From assembly GCF_025822245.1 (NCBI RefSeq), contig NZ_JACKTL010000026.1, positions 241,043-305,042 of the forward strand: DNA of 64,000 nucleotides. Direction: 5' to 3'. Every line of letters starts with the position of its first letter. Within the stretch, counting starts at the first letter, position 1. This document shows positions 8,778 through 17,356 of this stretch, one piece after another. The notes beneath the pieces are model-generated. The model did no database searches and was not told the DNA's origin. It saw nothing but the letters and a program-made list of their open reading frames with translations. The position numbers and the translations under genes were made by a program. Origin of the DNA: Mycolicibacterium hodleri. Lineage in GTDB: Bacteria > Actinomycetota > Actinomycetes > Mycobacteriales > Mycobacteriaceae.

Positions 8778-10205
8778 GTGAGCTGGCTGGGGGATGCGGC
8801 CGCCTATGTGAGCCACCGGATCGCGGACGTGTCATTGATGCACGGCTGGTTCCCGTGGACGGTTCAGGTGACGGCGGCGGTGCTGCTCGTGTTTGCGATC
8901 GGTCTCAGTTTCCGCCGGTGGTGGACGCCACGTCTGGCAGCCGCAGTCCTGGTGGGCGTGCTCACCGCCGCCGGAGCGCACCACTACGTCTACTCAACCG
9001 GTCTGGCCAACGACGCGTCGCCGGGTCCGCTGTGGTTCTGGCTTGGCCTGGCAGCGTCCGCCGGTGTGGTCACGGCGACGTCATGGCGCGGTGCGCGATG
9101 GTGGCGGCGCGGCTCGGCTAGTTCGGCCGTAGCGCTGTGCCTGCTCAGCGCAGCGCTGCTGCTCAACAGCTGGGTTGGTTACGTGCCGACGGTGTACTCC
9201 GCCTGGAACCAGTTGACCGCTGGACGTTTGCCTCATGAAGCCGACCCGGCGTCCATCGCCGCGATGCAACGTGCTGCGGTGCTGCCGGCCAACGGCGCGG
9301 TCGTAGCGGTGTCGGTCACTGACGAGGTGTCCAAGTTCCGGCACCGCGGCGAACTTGTGTATCTTCCGCCGGCGTGGTTTGCCACCATGCCACCGCCGTC
9401 GCTGCCCGTCGTGATGATGATCGGCGCTGAAATCAACACCCCGGCCGATTGGCTGCGGATCGGCGGGGCGGCTACCTCCGCCGACGAGTTCGCGGCGGCG
9501 CACGGGGGAAACGCACCGGTTCTAGTGTTCGTCGATACCGGAGGCGCGTTCGGCATCGACACCGAATGTGTGAACGGGGTGCAGGGCAACGCCGCCGATC
9601 ATCTGACCAAGGAGGTCATCCCGTTCATGATCGCGCACTACGGGGTCAGTGCGGATCCGACGCACTGGGGAGTCGCCGGTTTTTCCACCGGCGGCACCTG
9701 CGCGCTGGACCTCACCGTGATGCATCCTGATTTATTCAGTTCCTTCGTGGACATCGCAGGTGACGCCGGTCCGAATGCGGGTTCCAAGGAGCAGACCATC
9801 ATCAGGCTGTTCGGCGGCGACGCCGCTGCATGGGCGTCGTTCGATCCGGCCACCGTCATCATCAGGCACGGCCCCTACCGGGGGGTCTCGGGCCGGTTCG
9901 TGATCGCACCAGCCGCCGACCGTGACGCCAACGTCGGCGGCCAGGACGTCGCCGCGCACACACTGTGCGATCTGGGCCGCAGCCGCGGCATCGACTGCGC
10001 GGTGGTCACACAATCGGGCAACCACGATTGGTTGTATGCGGCTGCCGCCTTTCGGGATGCCCTGCCCTGGCTGGCTGAGCAACTCGGCACCCCGGCAACC
10101 CAGCACGTTGGCCGACCGGGGCAAAGTCTTCCCCTTCCACCGCCGTCCGTCAGTCCGCCGCCCGATGTCGATCATCACGCCGTCCATGGCGGACACAGCA
10201 CATGA
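8778..10205 (+). CDS. Membrane-anchored alpha/beta-hydrolase, esterase-D/antigen-85-like
   Basis: About 475 residues from GTG 8778 (an in-frame TTG at 8751 and ATG 8838 are alternatives). Four transmembrane helices occupy roughly residues 15-150 (GWFPWTVQVTAAVLLVFAIGL, LAAAVLVGVLTAAG, FWLGLAASAGVV, VALCLLSAALLL). The extracellular domain follows the putative-esterase fold: strand PVVMMIGAE, nucleophile elbow VAGFSTGGTCAL, acid region and terminal histidine in SGNHDWLYAA. This architecture is common in mycobacteria for envelope esterases and mycolyltransferase-like proteins. A full-length paralogue lies at 30378-31826 on the other strand. The substrate is unknown. Confidence 0.82.
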   Translation: MSWLGDAAAYVSHRIADVSLMHGWFPWTVQVTAAVLLVFAIGLSFRRWWTPRLAAAVLVGVLTAAGAHHYVYSTGLANDASPGPLWFWLGLAASAGVVTATSWRGARWWRRGSASSAVALCLLSAALLLNSWVGYVPTVYSAWNQLTAGRLPHEADPASIAAMQRAAVLPANGAVVAVSVTDEVSKFRHRGELVYLPPAWFATMPPPSLPVVMMIGAEINTPADWLRIGGAATSADEFAAAHGGNAPVLVFVDTGGAFGIDTECVNGVQGNAADHLTKEVIPFMIAHYGVSADPTHWGVAGFSTGGTCALDLTVMHPDLFSSFVDIAGDAGPNAGSKEQTIIRLFGGDAAAWASFDPATVIIRHGPYRGVSGRFVIAPAADRDANVGGQDVAAHTLCDLGRSRGIDCAVVTQSGNHDWLYAAAAFRDALPWLAEQLGTPATQHVGRPGQSLPLPPPSVSPPPDVDHHAVHGGHST

Positions 10206-10551
10206 GTCGAGTGAACCCGAGACGGGTCTGATCGACCCCAGATGATGTCAGACGCATCGTCGTCGGATTGTTTGGACCAACGACGCGAAGACCAAGCGGG
10301 ACGACGCGTGTCGCCGTGGTTCGACTTCGAGACGACGCACCGCTCGACGATGGCGATTTTGGGTGTGGACTTCCACCCGCCTTCCTGCTCGCCAGATCTG
10401 GCAGAGAATGCGGTCACGACTTTGGATCGCCACACCCGCCGCTGCCAACCTTCTGAAGTGGATCGTCCCCTGCGGCCGCGGTGCGGGTTACGCAATCGCC
10501 GCTGCCGACGTGGCCAGAACGACGCGTCCCTCGAGGCGGAACCCCGGTGTG
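10206..10551. other. No gene recognised
   Basis: About 345 bases between the convergent esterase and deacetylase genes. No ribosome binding site, motif or strong hairpin was identified. Confidence 0.5.
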
Positions 10552-11283
10552 TTAGGAGAACACGTCATTGAGGGTGACGGTCTGTAGGCCGCGCTCCGCG
10601 ATGATGCTGGCCAGTTGCGGCAGCACGTGGCTGATTGGCGGCAAGTTCGCGTGCGCAAGCACGATCTGTTGTGCCAGAAGCGATCTGTGGGCGTTGGAGA
10701 TCATCGCGCCCTCGCCGATGGGCCGGGAGTCGCCGATTTCGGCGCTCCACAGGGTAATCGTGGTGTAGCCGTGCTCGGCGGCAACGCGGTCGGTGTCGGC
10801 GTCGTGTTGGCCGTAGGGCGGCCGGAAGTACGGGGTGCCGTCGACGCCGTAGGTCTGTCGCAGGAAGTCTGCATTTCGACTGATCTGGTCTGTCAGCGCG
10901 GCCGGGCTGATCGTTGTTATGTGGGGATGAGACCAGGTGTGGTTGCCCAGCTGGATCTGACTCGAGGCGACCATCGGTTGCAGCAGGGCTGCGTTCTCGG
11001 TCCACGACGGGTTGATCCCGTTGACGAAGAACGTCAACCGCATGCCGGTATCGGCACAGAAGCGCCCCAGTGCGGCGACATCGGCGGTGCTGCACCCATC
11101 ATCGACGGTGAGGGCCAATTGGTTGCCGTCGCCGGGCAGTCGGGTGAGGGTTCCGGGTGCCGGAACCCGAGCGGTCGAGATCGGCGCTTGCGGGGATGCA
11201 CCCGCCGCCACGGTGGGGACGCTCGTTGCGACCGCGCCGAGCGCACACGCGCCCAGGAACGTCCGCCGAGTCAAGTACGCCAT
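10552..11283 (-). CDS. Secreted polysaccharide deacetylase (NodB domain), Tat substrate
   Basis: A 243-residue protein with a twin-arginine signal (YLTRRTFLGACALGAVATSV) and a compact carbohydrate esterase family 4 domain. All key motifs are seen: TVDDGCS (motif 1 with the catalytic base and metal Asp), LGNHTWSHPHI (motif 2, metal His), YFRPPYGQHD (motif 3) and a C-terminal histidine segment LAHANLPP. It should remove acetyl groups from a cell wall glycan such as peptidoglycan GlcNAc. The gene stands alone, between the esterase and the Cascade region. Confidence 0.9.
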   Translation of the reverse strand: MAYLTRRTFLGACALGAVATSVPTVAAGASPQAPISTARVPAPGTLTRLPGDGNQLALTVDDGCSTADVAALGRFCADTGMRLTFFVNGINPSWTENAALLQPMVASSQIQLGNHTWSHPHITTISPAALTDQISRNADFLRQTYGVDGTPYFRPPYGQHDADTDRVAAEHGYTTITLWSAEIGDSRPIGEGAMISNAHRSLLAQQIVLAHANLPPISHVLPQLASIIAERGLQTVTLNDVFS

Positions 11284-11774
11284 GCCGAATGGTAGTCAAT
11301 CCCGCCGGGAGTTGGGACGTAATCGAGTGAATCCCATGCCACAGTGTGGCGGTGTCGGTCCGCACGACGATGAGTGCGCGGTCAACCGCTCGCAGAGCGC
11401 CCGTTCATGCACGGCAGTGGCTTCAGACAGGTCAGCGACACGGTACAGGTCTACCTCGACTGCAACGCAACTGTCGCCACCGAGGAAACCCAGGGATTCC
11501 GCTGCCGGTCCAGAAGGCCGTGCGGCGATCGCCGCCACGACGGCGAAGCACGGCTCAATTCAGTGCTGGCCAAGCCGATTCCGTCGACGAGCAGGGCGAT
11601 GTGGGCAAACTTGTTGGTTCGGCCAGCCACGGTAGTGCGGTGGCGAGAGTCGCAGCGGCGAACTACCTGTCGTGCTTGCCCGGGTCGAAGCTGCACGGCG
11701 CAGGTGATGCCGCGCACCCGCCCCAGCGCCGCCGGAACGGCTGCAGGCCCATACCGGAAAGCCACGAGTCCTCC

Positions 11775-11975
11775 CGAGCTTGGGTGTCGCGCAGCACTTC
11801 GTAGCCGTTCATTCCTGGCGTCCTGGACGATCACGTCGAACGTGTTGTCCGTCCCACAAGCCATCGACGCCATTGCCGGCATGCACCATCACGAAGCCCT
11901 CGGCTCGCAGGCTCCGGGCCAAATTTGCGGCGAAACGGCGTTCGTCTCGGGTCAGTGCGGCGCCGACTAGAAGCC
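11775..11975 (-). pseudogene. Relic of a response regulator receiver domain
   Basis: Reading the minus strand from about 11975, the frames give RRFAANLARSLRAEGFVMVHAGNGVDGLW, then after a break TFDVIVQDA, then after another shift GMNGYEVLRDTQAREDSW. These match, in order, the receiver domains of the intact regulators at 43374-44063 and 50309-50998. The initiating residues, phosphoacceptor loop and whole DNA-binding domain are missing or scrambled. It is a third or fourth member of the same island regulator family, now dead. No kinase remnant was recognised beside it. Confidence 0.65.
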
Positions 11976-12137
11976 GCAGTGGCAGCATGCGCCGGAGAGG
12001 ACGCCGAGGCGATGCGACAGGCCCCGCAGTAGCTAGGGAGGTCACTGCTTCCACGCCCATTGTTGCCTTCGCTGCTTCGAAGCAGTTCGGCCTCAACAAG
12101 TCTGCGCCACTATCCACGGTTCGGCAGGAGGCAGCTT

Positions 12138-12153
12138 CTCATCGTTTTCTCAG
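12138..12153 (+). promoter_or_regulatory. Island tandem box upstream of Cascade operon
   Basis: CTCATCGTTTTCTCAG matches the island motif YTCAGCNNNNTYTCAG with one mismatch in the first half-site. It is oriented toward cse1 and ends 151 bases before its ATG. Half-sites are 11 bp apart, as for OmpR-type regulators. Confidence 0.45.
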
Positions 12154-12303
12154 CGAGGTGCGCTTACGTTGACGACGCGCTCGTCCGACGAGATGCCACG
12201 TCGAGGCATCGACTGGACGACGCGCGATCGCGAAAGGGCACGCCATTTCGATCCGTCCGGTCGATGGTGTCGAGGAGCGGCTTTGGCTAGGGAGGGCGTG
12301 GTG

Positions 12304-13782
12304 ATGGCTCTCGCAGCATCAGTGTGGGCGTCCGGGACGATCGGCGTCGATGTCTACGGCGCCACCGGAGCGAACTGCGTTGAATCCTTCAGTAGAGGTT
12401 CGGCAGGCTATTCGCTCGTATCCGAACCATGGTTGCCGGTGCTCACCACGTCGGGAATGCGCAGCTGCGGGCTGAGCGGCGTGTTCGACCCCGACGTCAT
12501 AGCGATCGCCACCGGCGACGACCTAGAAGACGCTGCGCTGACGCGGCTTCTGCTGGCCATTCACATTGCCGCCACGGAATGTGGGCTGGTTCCCCAGGAG
12601 TGGGTCGACGTGCATCGTTCAGGCTTCGACCTCTTCGACGTGCACCGGCCATTCTGGCAGAACCCCGGCATGGCACAGTTTGCGAAATTCCCCGGGGCGG
12701 TGCGGCCGCTGGTATCTGCGTCGTATCGACATGCGGGGCGCGGCTCCACGGCGGTTAACGTGTGGCACAACGCCTCTGAGCTCGTGTTCGACTCGGGGGC
12801 GGCAGCACGACTACTCGTCGTCCGGCAGCAATTCTCGGTGGGCGGCAAGCAGCCCTTCACGACCGCCGCCTACGGGAGCTCGCCGATGTCGGCGAAGACC
12901 TCGGTGGCCACCATCCGGCCGTTTCTGTGGCTGGACGACGGTCGGCTTGCCTCATCGCTCGCGGCCACCGCCGCACTGAGCGGCACGCATCCAGTCGGCC
13001 AATTCTGGTTCACCTGGCCACGTCACGCGCGCCCGGCCGACACTGGGTGCCCCTCCGGCGTGCTCGACGGACTCACGTGGCAGTCCCGTTCCATGCTGCT
13101 GTTCCGGGGGGGCGGTGACATCGGGCCGGGCATCATGGTGTGCGATGGGCTGCGCTGGCCTGAGTTCGGTGACGTCGACGCGCCCCTGGAACCTGTACTG
13201 GTACCGCACACGATCTACTGTCGCCCAGACGGTTCCGACCGATACGTCCCGCAGCGGGTACACCCGGAGCGTCCGGCGTGGCATCAATTAGCGGTCATGT
13301 GTGCCGACCCGCACTATCCAGGCGGGCAGTCAGTGTCACGTCCCACGTCGCCCTCGGGATACCCACGATGGCGCCTGGGTGGACTCGGTGCATACCAAGC
13401 GGCGATCTCCGGGCCGATTACCGCGTCCTTCCCCGTTCCCGCTGATCCATCCGGGCTGCGCGACGTCCTCACCGAGATGAGTCTTGCCTACCGAAGGATC
13501 GGATCGGTCACCGCCGCACTCGCCAAGGCCGTCAGCGGCTTCGCCGGCTACCGGGCGGCCATTCCTTCCCACACCGGCTGTCAGGCCGAGTTAGAAGTCA
13601 TCGCCGCCGATGTTGCGACAGGCCGTCTTTCGCCGTCTCACGCGGTGACCCTCATCGAAGCCATCGCGGATTCAACGATCTCGCAGGCGTACCAAAGTGT
13701 CGCCCAGGTCCGACCAGTGGCGGCTGCCCGAGTGGCGGTCCAGAAGCCTCGGCACCACGCCTCGAAGAAGCACACGACGTGA
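12304..13782 (+). CDS. cse1: Cascade large subunit Cse1/Cas8e (type I-E)
   Basis: About 492 residues from ATG 12304 (or the adjacent GTG 12301), chosen because a strong AGGGAGG ribosome binding site sits at 12289-12295; the frame is open to 12169. The family signature YSLVSEPWLPVLTTSG opens the conserved part; internal Cse1-like segments include HRPFWQNPGMAQF and GSSPMSAKTSVATIRPFL. Cse1 recognises the PAM and normally recruits Cas3. Length is normal. It heads a five-gene operon with 4-bp overlaps between all genes. No cas3 lies upstream; instead there is a dead response regulator and a regulatory box. Confidence 0.9.
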   Translation: MALAASVWASGTIGVDVYGATGANCVESFSRGSAGYSLVSEPWLPVLTTSGMRSCGLSGVFDPDVIAIATGDDLEDAALTRLLLAIHIAATECGLVPQEWVDVHRSGFDLFDVHRPFWQNPGMAQFAKFPGAVRPLVSASYRHAGRGSTAVNVWHNASELVFDSGAAARLLVVRQQFSVGGKQPFTTAAYGSSPMSAKTSVATIRPFLWLDDGRLASSLAATAALSGTHPVGQFWFTWPRHARPADTGCPSGVLDGLTWQSRSMLLFRGGGDIGPGIMVCDGLRWPEFGDVDAPLEPVLVPHTIYCRPDGSDRYVPQRVHPERPAWHQLAVMCADPHYPGGQSVSRPTSPSGYPRWRLGGLGAYQAAISGPITASFPVPADPSGLRDVLTEMSLAYRRIGSVTAALAKAVSGFAGYRAAIPSHTGCQAELEVIAADVATGRLSPSHAVTLIEAIADSTISQAYQSVAQVRPVAAARVAVQKPRHHASKKHTT

Positions 13783-14339
13783 TGGACGAGGACATTGATC
13801 ACCTCGCCAATCGCGATTTCGTAAAGCGCCTCACGATGGCGCACTCAAGCGAGTCGCCACGGCTGGCCTCGGCGGCTCGGTGGCGCCCCGGTGACGTCGC
13901 GGGGGACGTCTTCGCATTGGTAGGCATCACGCCACCCGGGAAATATCGGAGCTTCCTGATGATGGCGAAACTCTTCGCCATCTGGCATCGTGGCCGGTCG
14001 GTGGCGCCGCCGATGCCGCAACCACCCACCGTTCACGGTATCGGGCGGTGGGCCCGTCAGCTGGGTCCCAAGAACCCGAAGGCCAGGCGGTTGATCGACC
14101 GGATCATCGCGGCCGACACCGACGACGACCTCACCTCTGCCCTTGCTGCGTTGGCCGCCACGCGTACCCGGCACCCCCCACATTGGGAAGTGGTGCTCGC
14201 CGAACTTCAGCGGTGGGCTGATCCTGCAGCGCGGACCGACATGCGGTTCGTCTGGGCGCGTGACTTCCACCGCCACCGTCCGCCTCGAGCCCGTGAAGGG
14301 GCCCCGACCACCGTGTCACGAACGTTGGAGATGACATGA
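13779..14339 (+). CDS. cse2: Cascade small subunit Cse2 (type I-E)
   Basis: A 186-residue helical, arginine-rich protein, starting at GTG 13779 or ATG 13782, overlapping the cse1 stop. Conserved Cse2-type features include the early phrase WRPGDVAGDVFALVG, WHRGRSVAPP, GIGRWARQLG and a C-terminal helix bundle ending WVWARDFH-like (FVWARDFHRHR). Two copies of Cse2 form the belly of Cascade and stabilise the R-loop. Ends in an ATGA overlap with cas7. Confidence 0.85.
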   Translation: MMDEDIDHLANRDFVKRLTMAHSSESPRLASAARWRPGDVAGDVFALVGITPPGKYRSFLMMAKLFAIWHRGRSVAPPMPQPPTVHGIGRWARQLGPKNPKARRLIDRIIAADTDDDLTSALAALAATRTRHPPHWEVVLAELQRWADPAARTDMRFVWARDFHRHRPPRAREGAPTTVSRTLEMT

Positions 14340-15433
14340 CCGTTGTCGACGTCACGCACATGCCGTTCATCACATTGCATGCGCTGCAGGCCTTTCCGCC
14401 GTCGTTGTTGAATCGCGACGACAACCACGCGGCGAAGCAAATCGTGTACGGCGGCACCGTCCGCGTGCGCGTGTCATCCGGAGCGGGCAAGCGCGCCATC
14501 CGCGTGGCGATGCGCGACGCCGCGATCACGGGCGGTCAGTACGGACTTCGCACCACCCGATTTCCAACGCTCACGACCGAGCTCCTGGTGACCCAATACG
14601 GCCGACCGTTGCCCGAGGCCGCCGCCAAGACGGCGATGGTATTCGCCGAATTGAAGCTCAAGGCGAACAAGTCTGGGAATACGGCGGCACCAATATTCGC
14701 TTCACCACGATTTCCTGCCGCGACGGCCGCCGCGATCGACTCCGACTGGGACCGCATCGGAGCCGCCGTGCCCCCTGCAATTACGTCGGCTGCGCGGGCG
14801 GCATTGGACGTGCACGACACCGTCGATCTCGCGCTGTTCGGACGTATGCTCGCCGAGATACCCGGCAAGCGCGTCGACGGTGCTGCCGGTGTTTCCCATA
14901 GCTTTTCGGTCGACCCAGCGAGCATCGAGCCCGACTTCTGGTCGACAGTCGATGATGCCGCGCTGGACGGTGATGCCGCGTCGAGCAATCTCGGCGAGTC
15001 CTTCGTCACTGCCCCTGTTCTGTATCGCAGCGCGTTTCTCGATCGCCGACAACTGCGCACCAATCTCAGTGCCGCTGCCGACCCAGAGCAACTGGCGGTG
15101 GCGGCCGAACGCTCATTCATCGAGTGGTTCGTTCGCGCGGTACCGGTGGCCAAGCAGCGCAGTAGCGTTGCCGCGACGCTACCGTCGTTGGTAATCGCCA
15201 CCTGCGGTAGCCAGGTGTTGTCGGGCGCCGCGGCCTTCACCTCGCCGATCAACGGCTCTGAGATCTTGAAGTCGGCGGCCGCGAGCTTACTGGCCACCCT
15301 GGGTCGTTCCGACGAAGTGATCGAGAACCAAACTCACGTCATGCTGTCCACCGATCCCGGACTCGACGCCGTCATCAACGGAGCGCACCATACCAATCTC
15401 CGCGACTTCATCGACAGCGTCGGTGTGCGATGA
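14336..15433 (+). CDS. cas7: Cascade backbone Cas7e (CasC/Cse4)
   Basis: A 365-residue protein. Family hallmarks: FITLHALQAFPPSLLNRDD at the N-terminus, then IVYGGTVRVRVSSGAGKRA, where most relatives have Q-x-W-K-R, and DLALFGRMLAEIPGKRVDGA in the middle. Cas7 oligomerises along the crRNA. The segment that in typical Cas7e reads VAHAIS is VSHSFSVDPAS here, and other positions drift from the usual consensus, so this is a divergent branch. Overlaps both neighbours by 4 bp. Confidence 0.9.
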   Translation: MTVVDVTHMPFITLHALQAFPPSLLNRDDNHAAKQIVYGGTVRVRVSSGAGKRAIRVAMRDAAITGGQYGLRTTRFPTLTTELLVTQYGRPLPEAAAKTAMVFAELKLKANKSGNTAAPIFASPRFPAATAAAIDSDWDRIGAAVPPAITSAARAALDVHDTVDLALFGRMLAEIPGKRVDGAAGVSHSFSVDPASIEPDFWSTVDDAALDGDAASSNLGESFVTAPVLYRSAFLDRRQLRTNLSAAADPEQLAVAAERSFIEWFVRAVPVAKQRSSVAATLPSLVIATCGSQVLSGAAAFTSPINGSEILKSAAASLLATLGRSDEVIENQTHVMLSTDPGLDAVINGAHHTNLRDFIDSVGVR

Positions 15434-16278
15434 CGCCGTTCCGGTGCTGTGTGTACCTGCGTCTGGAAGGTCCGATGCAGTCATGGGGGAATCACGCTCG
15501 CGGCCCCAATAGGGCACATCGAACAACACACACGCGTCCGACCAAGAGCGGTGTCGTTGGCATGGTCGCAAATGCGCTTGGTCGGGATTTCACCGACCGC
15601 ATCGACGACCTGGCTGCCATGAGCTTCGGTGTCCGCGCTGACATGCCTGGCCGGCTCGAGGTCGACTATCACACTGCGGGAGCGGGAGGTTTCCCCCTGT
15701 TGCCTGGAAACGCTTACCGCAACCCAAAATGGTTCTCGCGCTTGCGTCGAGATGACATGACCCTGCACGACGACCAGTACGCCGCTCCCGCGGACGTGAC
15801 GTGGGACGTTGCGACGTCGACTTTGGTCAGCGGCTCCGGAAAAGTCGTAGTAACCCACGATTGGTACCTGTCGGACGCGAGCTTCCTTGCCTCACTTGCC
15901 GGCCCACGGGCATTGGTCGAAGAGATCGCTGAGTCCCTGACACACCCTCGCCGCCCCATCTATCTCGGGCGGCGCGCGTACCTGCCCAGCCGCTCCGTGC
16001 TTGTCGGCACCGGCGATGTACTCGAACCGGTTGAAGCCCTTGCTATTCCACCCCGTACCCCACGCGGTCGTCGAGGGCCGCTTCAGGCTTGGATCGAGCC
16101 GTCGCCGCCGGTTCAGGGGAGTGTGGGCGAGGCGCTTGTCGTAAGCGACCAGCCCTTGAGCTACGGAGGTCCCACCGCCCGTGCCGCGCGCTTAGAACTC
16201 GCGGTCACCGTGAACCCGCCTGAAGCATCCGGGCATCCCGTGACCGGCGTCGACCACGACGATCTGACTTCTAGATGA
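15430..16278 (+). CDS. cas5: Cascade subunit Cas5e (CasD)
   Basis: A 282-residue protein with the RAMP-type start CVYLRLEGPMQSWGNHARGPN and the Cas5e phrase RPTKSGVVGMVANALGRDF. Further conserved parts are WYLSDASFLASL and YLGRRAYLPSRSV. Cas5e caps the 5' handle of the crRNA and holds Cse1. The length is slightly above the usual 220-250 because of a C-terminal extension of about 40 residues. No inactivating change was seen. ATGA overlap with cas6e. Confidence 0.9.
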   Translation: MTPFRCCVYLRLEGPMQSWGNHARGPNRAHRTTHTRPTKSGVVGMVANALGRDFTDRIDDLAAMSFGVRADMPGRLEVDYHTAGAGGFPLLPGNAYRNPKWFSRLRRDDMTLHDDQYAAPADVTWDVATSTLVSGSGKVVVTHDWYLSDASFLASLAGPRALVEEIAESLTHPRRPIYLGRRAYLPSRSVLVGTGDVLEPVEALAIPPRTPRGRRGPLQAWIEPSPPVQGSVGEALVVSDQPLSYGGPTARAARLELAVTVNPPEASGHPVTGVDHDDLTSR

Positions 16279-17012
16279 CGGAGGGAACCATCACTGCAAC
16301 GGAAACGCACGCCGACTCGACGATGCAGGTTCTGACCACAGTGCTCACTCTCGACCACGAGCATCCCGCAACTCGCGCGATGATGGCTGACGCCCACGTC
16401 GCCCACCGGCTGACGATGAGCGGGTTCGCACACCTGCTCCAACAGCACGACTTCTTCACCGGTGTTGCCCACGGTCATGCCGACCACCGTCGTTCGCTCA
16501 ACATCTTGTTCGCCGTGTCCGTTCGCCCAAACGACGCCATCATGGTGCGCATCCAGTCGGACAAACCGCCTGACTTCACCCAGCGGGCCTGCGATTCCTG
16601 GCGCGCCGCCATCATTGGGGCACAGCCGCCGGTGACGCGCTCGTGGTCCGTCCCGGTCTCCGGTCACATCCGGTACCAGATTCGCGCCAACCCGACCATC
16701 AACACCAATGGGCGCCGACGGGCGATCAACGGCTTCAGTCGCCAGTTCGACTGGTGGACAACCAAGGCCGAATCCGCGGGCTTGGTCCTGCGACCCGCAA
16801 CGCTGACAATCGACGAGCCGCTCACATTGGAATTTCCCAGCAAGTACCAGGCGTCCTCCGTCGGCGGAGGTCGGTGGGTGATGCCGACGCAACGCTATAG
16901 CGGAGCGGCTACCATCGTCGACCAGGTCGCCTATCGCCAGGCAGTCGGGCGGGGTATCGGGCGCGGCCTGGCCTACGGTGCAGGACTTCTTCTGACGATG
17001 CGCGCCAGCTGA
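16275..17012 (+). CDS. cas6e: CRISPR RNA endonuclease Cas6e
   Basis: A 245-residue ferredoxin-fold protein. The helix carrying the catalytic histidine is recognisable as MADAHVAHRLTMSGF (His in VAHRL), and the C-terminal glycine-rich RNA-binding loop is GRGIGRGLAYGAGLLLTM, where the usual GKAYGCG lysine and cysteine are Leu and Ala. It should cut pre-crRNA in the repeat stem and stay bound to the 3' hairpin. Its retention suggests crRNAs are or were supplied, although no array is visible nearby. Last gene of the Cascade operon. Confidence 0.85.
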   Translation: MTEGTITATETHADSTMQVLTTVLTLDHEHPATRAMMADAHVAHRLTMSGFAHLLQQHDFFTGVAHGHADHRRSLNILFAVSVRPNDAIMVRIQSDKPPDFTQRACDSWRAAIIGAQPPVTRSWSVPVSGHIRYQIRANPTINTNGRRRAINGFSRQFDWWTTKAESAGLVLRPATLTIDEPLTLEFPSKYQASSVGGGRWVMPTQRYSGAATIVDQVAYRQAVGRGIGRGLAYGAGLLLTMRAS

Positions 17013-17227
17013 CCTCTAGCAGACACGGCGGCAAGGTCTTTGACAAGTGAACAACAGCCATCCCAACCACCCGCAACCTCGGCGAGTTGGGTAAGTCCCC
17101 GCTAAAGGTGCGATAGAAGTGCAGGGGCGCAGAAGAACTGTCCAGACCGCCCGAGAGGGTAGCGTGCAGGTAACCCCGATATGGGGATCGCTCGCTAGGC
17201 AGATCGTGATGATTGACCAGTGAGTAT

Positions 17228-17256
17228 GTCAATCCCCGGGTCACCGGGGACGCAGG
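17228..17256 (+). repeat. Solitary type I-E repeat-like hairpin
   Basis: About 215 bases after cas6e, TCAATCCCCGGGTCACCGGGG forms a CCCCG/CGGGG stem with 8 bases between CCCC and GGGG, the same spacing as in the E. coli type I-E repeat. Only one copy is seen, so it is not an array. It also forms part of a larger imperfect inverted repeat with 17276-17288, so an operon terminator is an equal alternative. Confidence 0.3.
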
Positions 17257-17309
17257 ACTGCAGCGTGTCCGGGTATGACCCCGGGATTGCACTGCGTTGC
17301 GGAATGACA

Positions 17310-17338
17310 ACGGCCCCCTGATGGACTCAGGGGGCCGT
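17310..17338. terminator. Hairpin terminator after mspA
   Basis: A perfect 12-bp stem (ACGGCCCCCTGA pairing with TCAGGGGGCCGT) with a 5-base loop lies just past the mspA stop on the minus strand. The U-tract is weak, as is common in mycobacteria. Confidence 0.65.
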
Positions 17339-17356
17339 CTGACTGATCTGATTCGC

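Noticed and set aside
12304..17012. CRISPR-associated transposon as an explanation for the Cas3-less Cascade
   Set aside because: No tnsA, tnsB, tnsC or tniQ-like genes were found anywhere in the window.
17171..17187. Second GC hairpin 60 bp before the repeat-like element, as a second CRISPR repeat
   Set aside because: Only 5 bases separate its arms against 8 in the other element, and the flanks do not match; two unlike hairpins are not an array.
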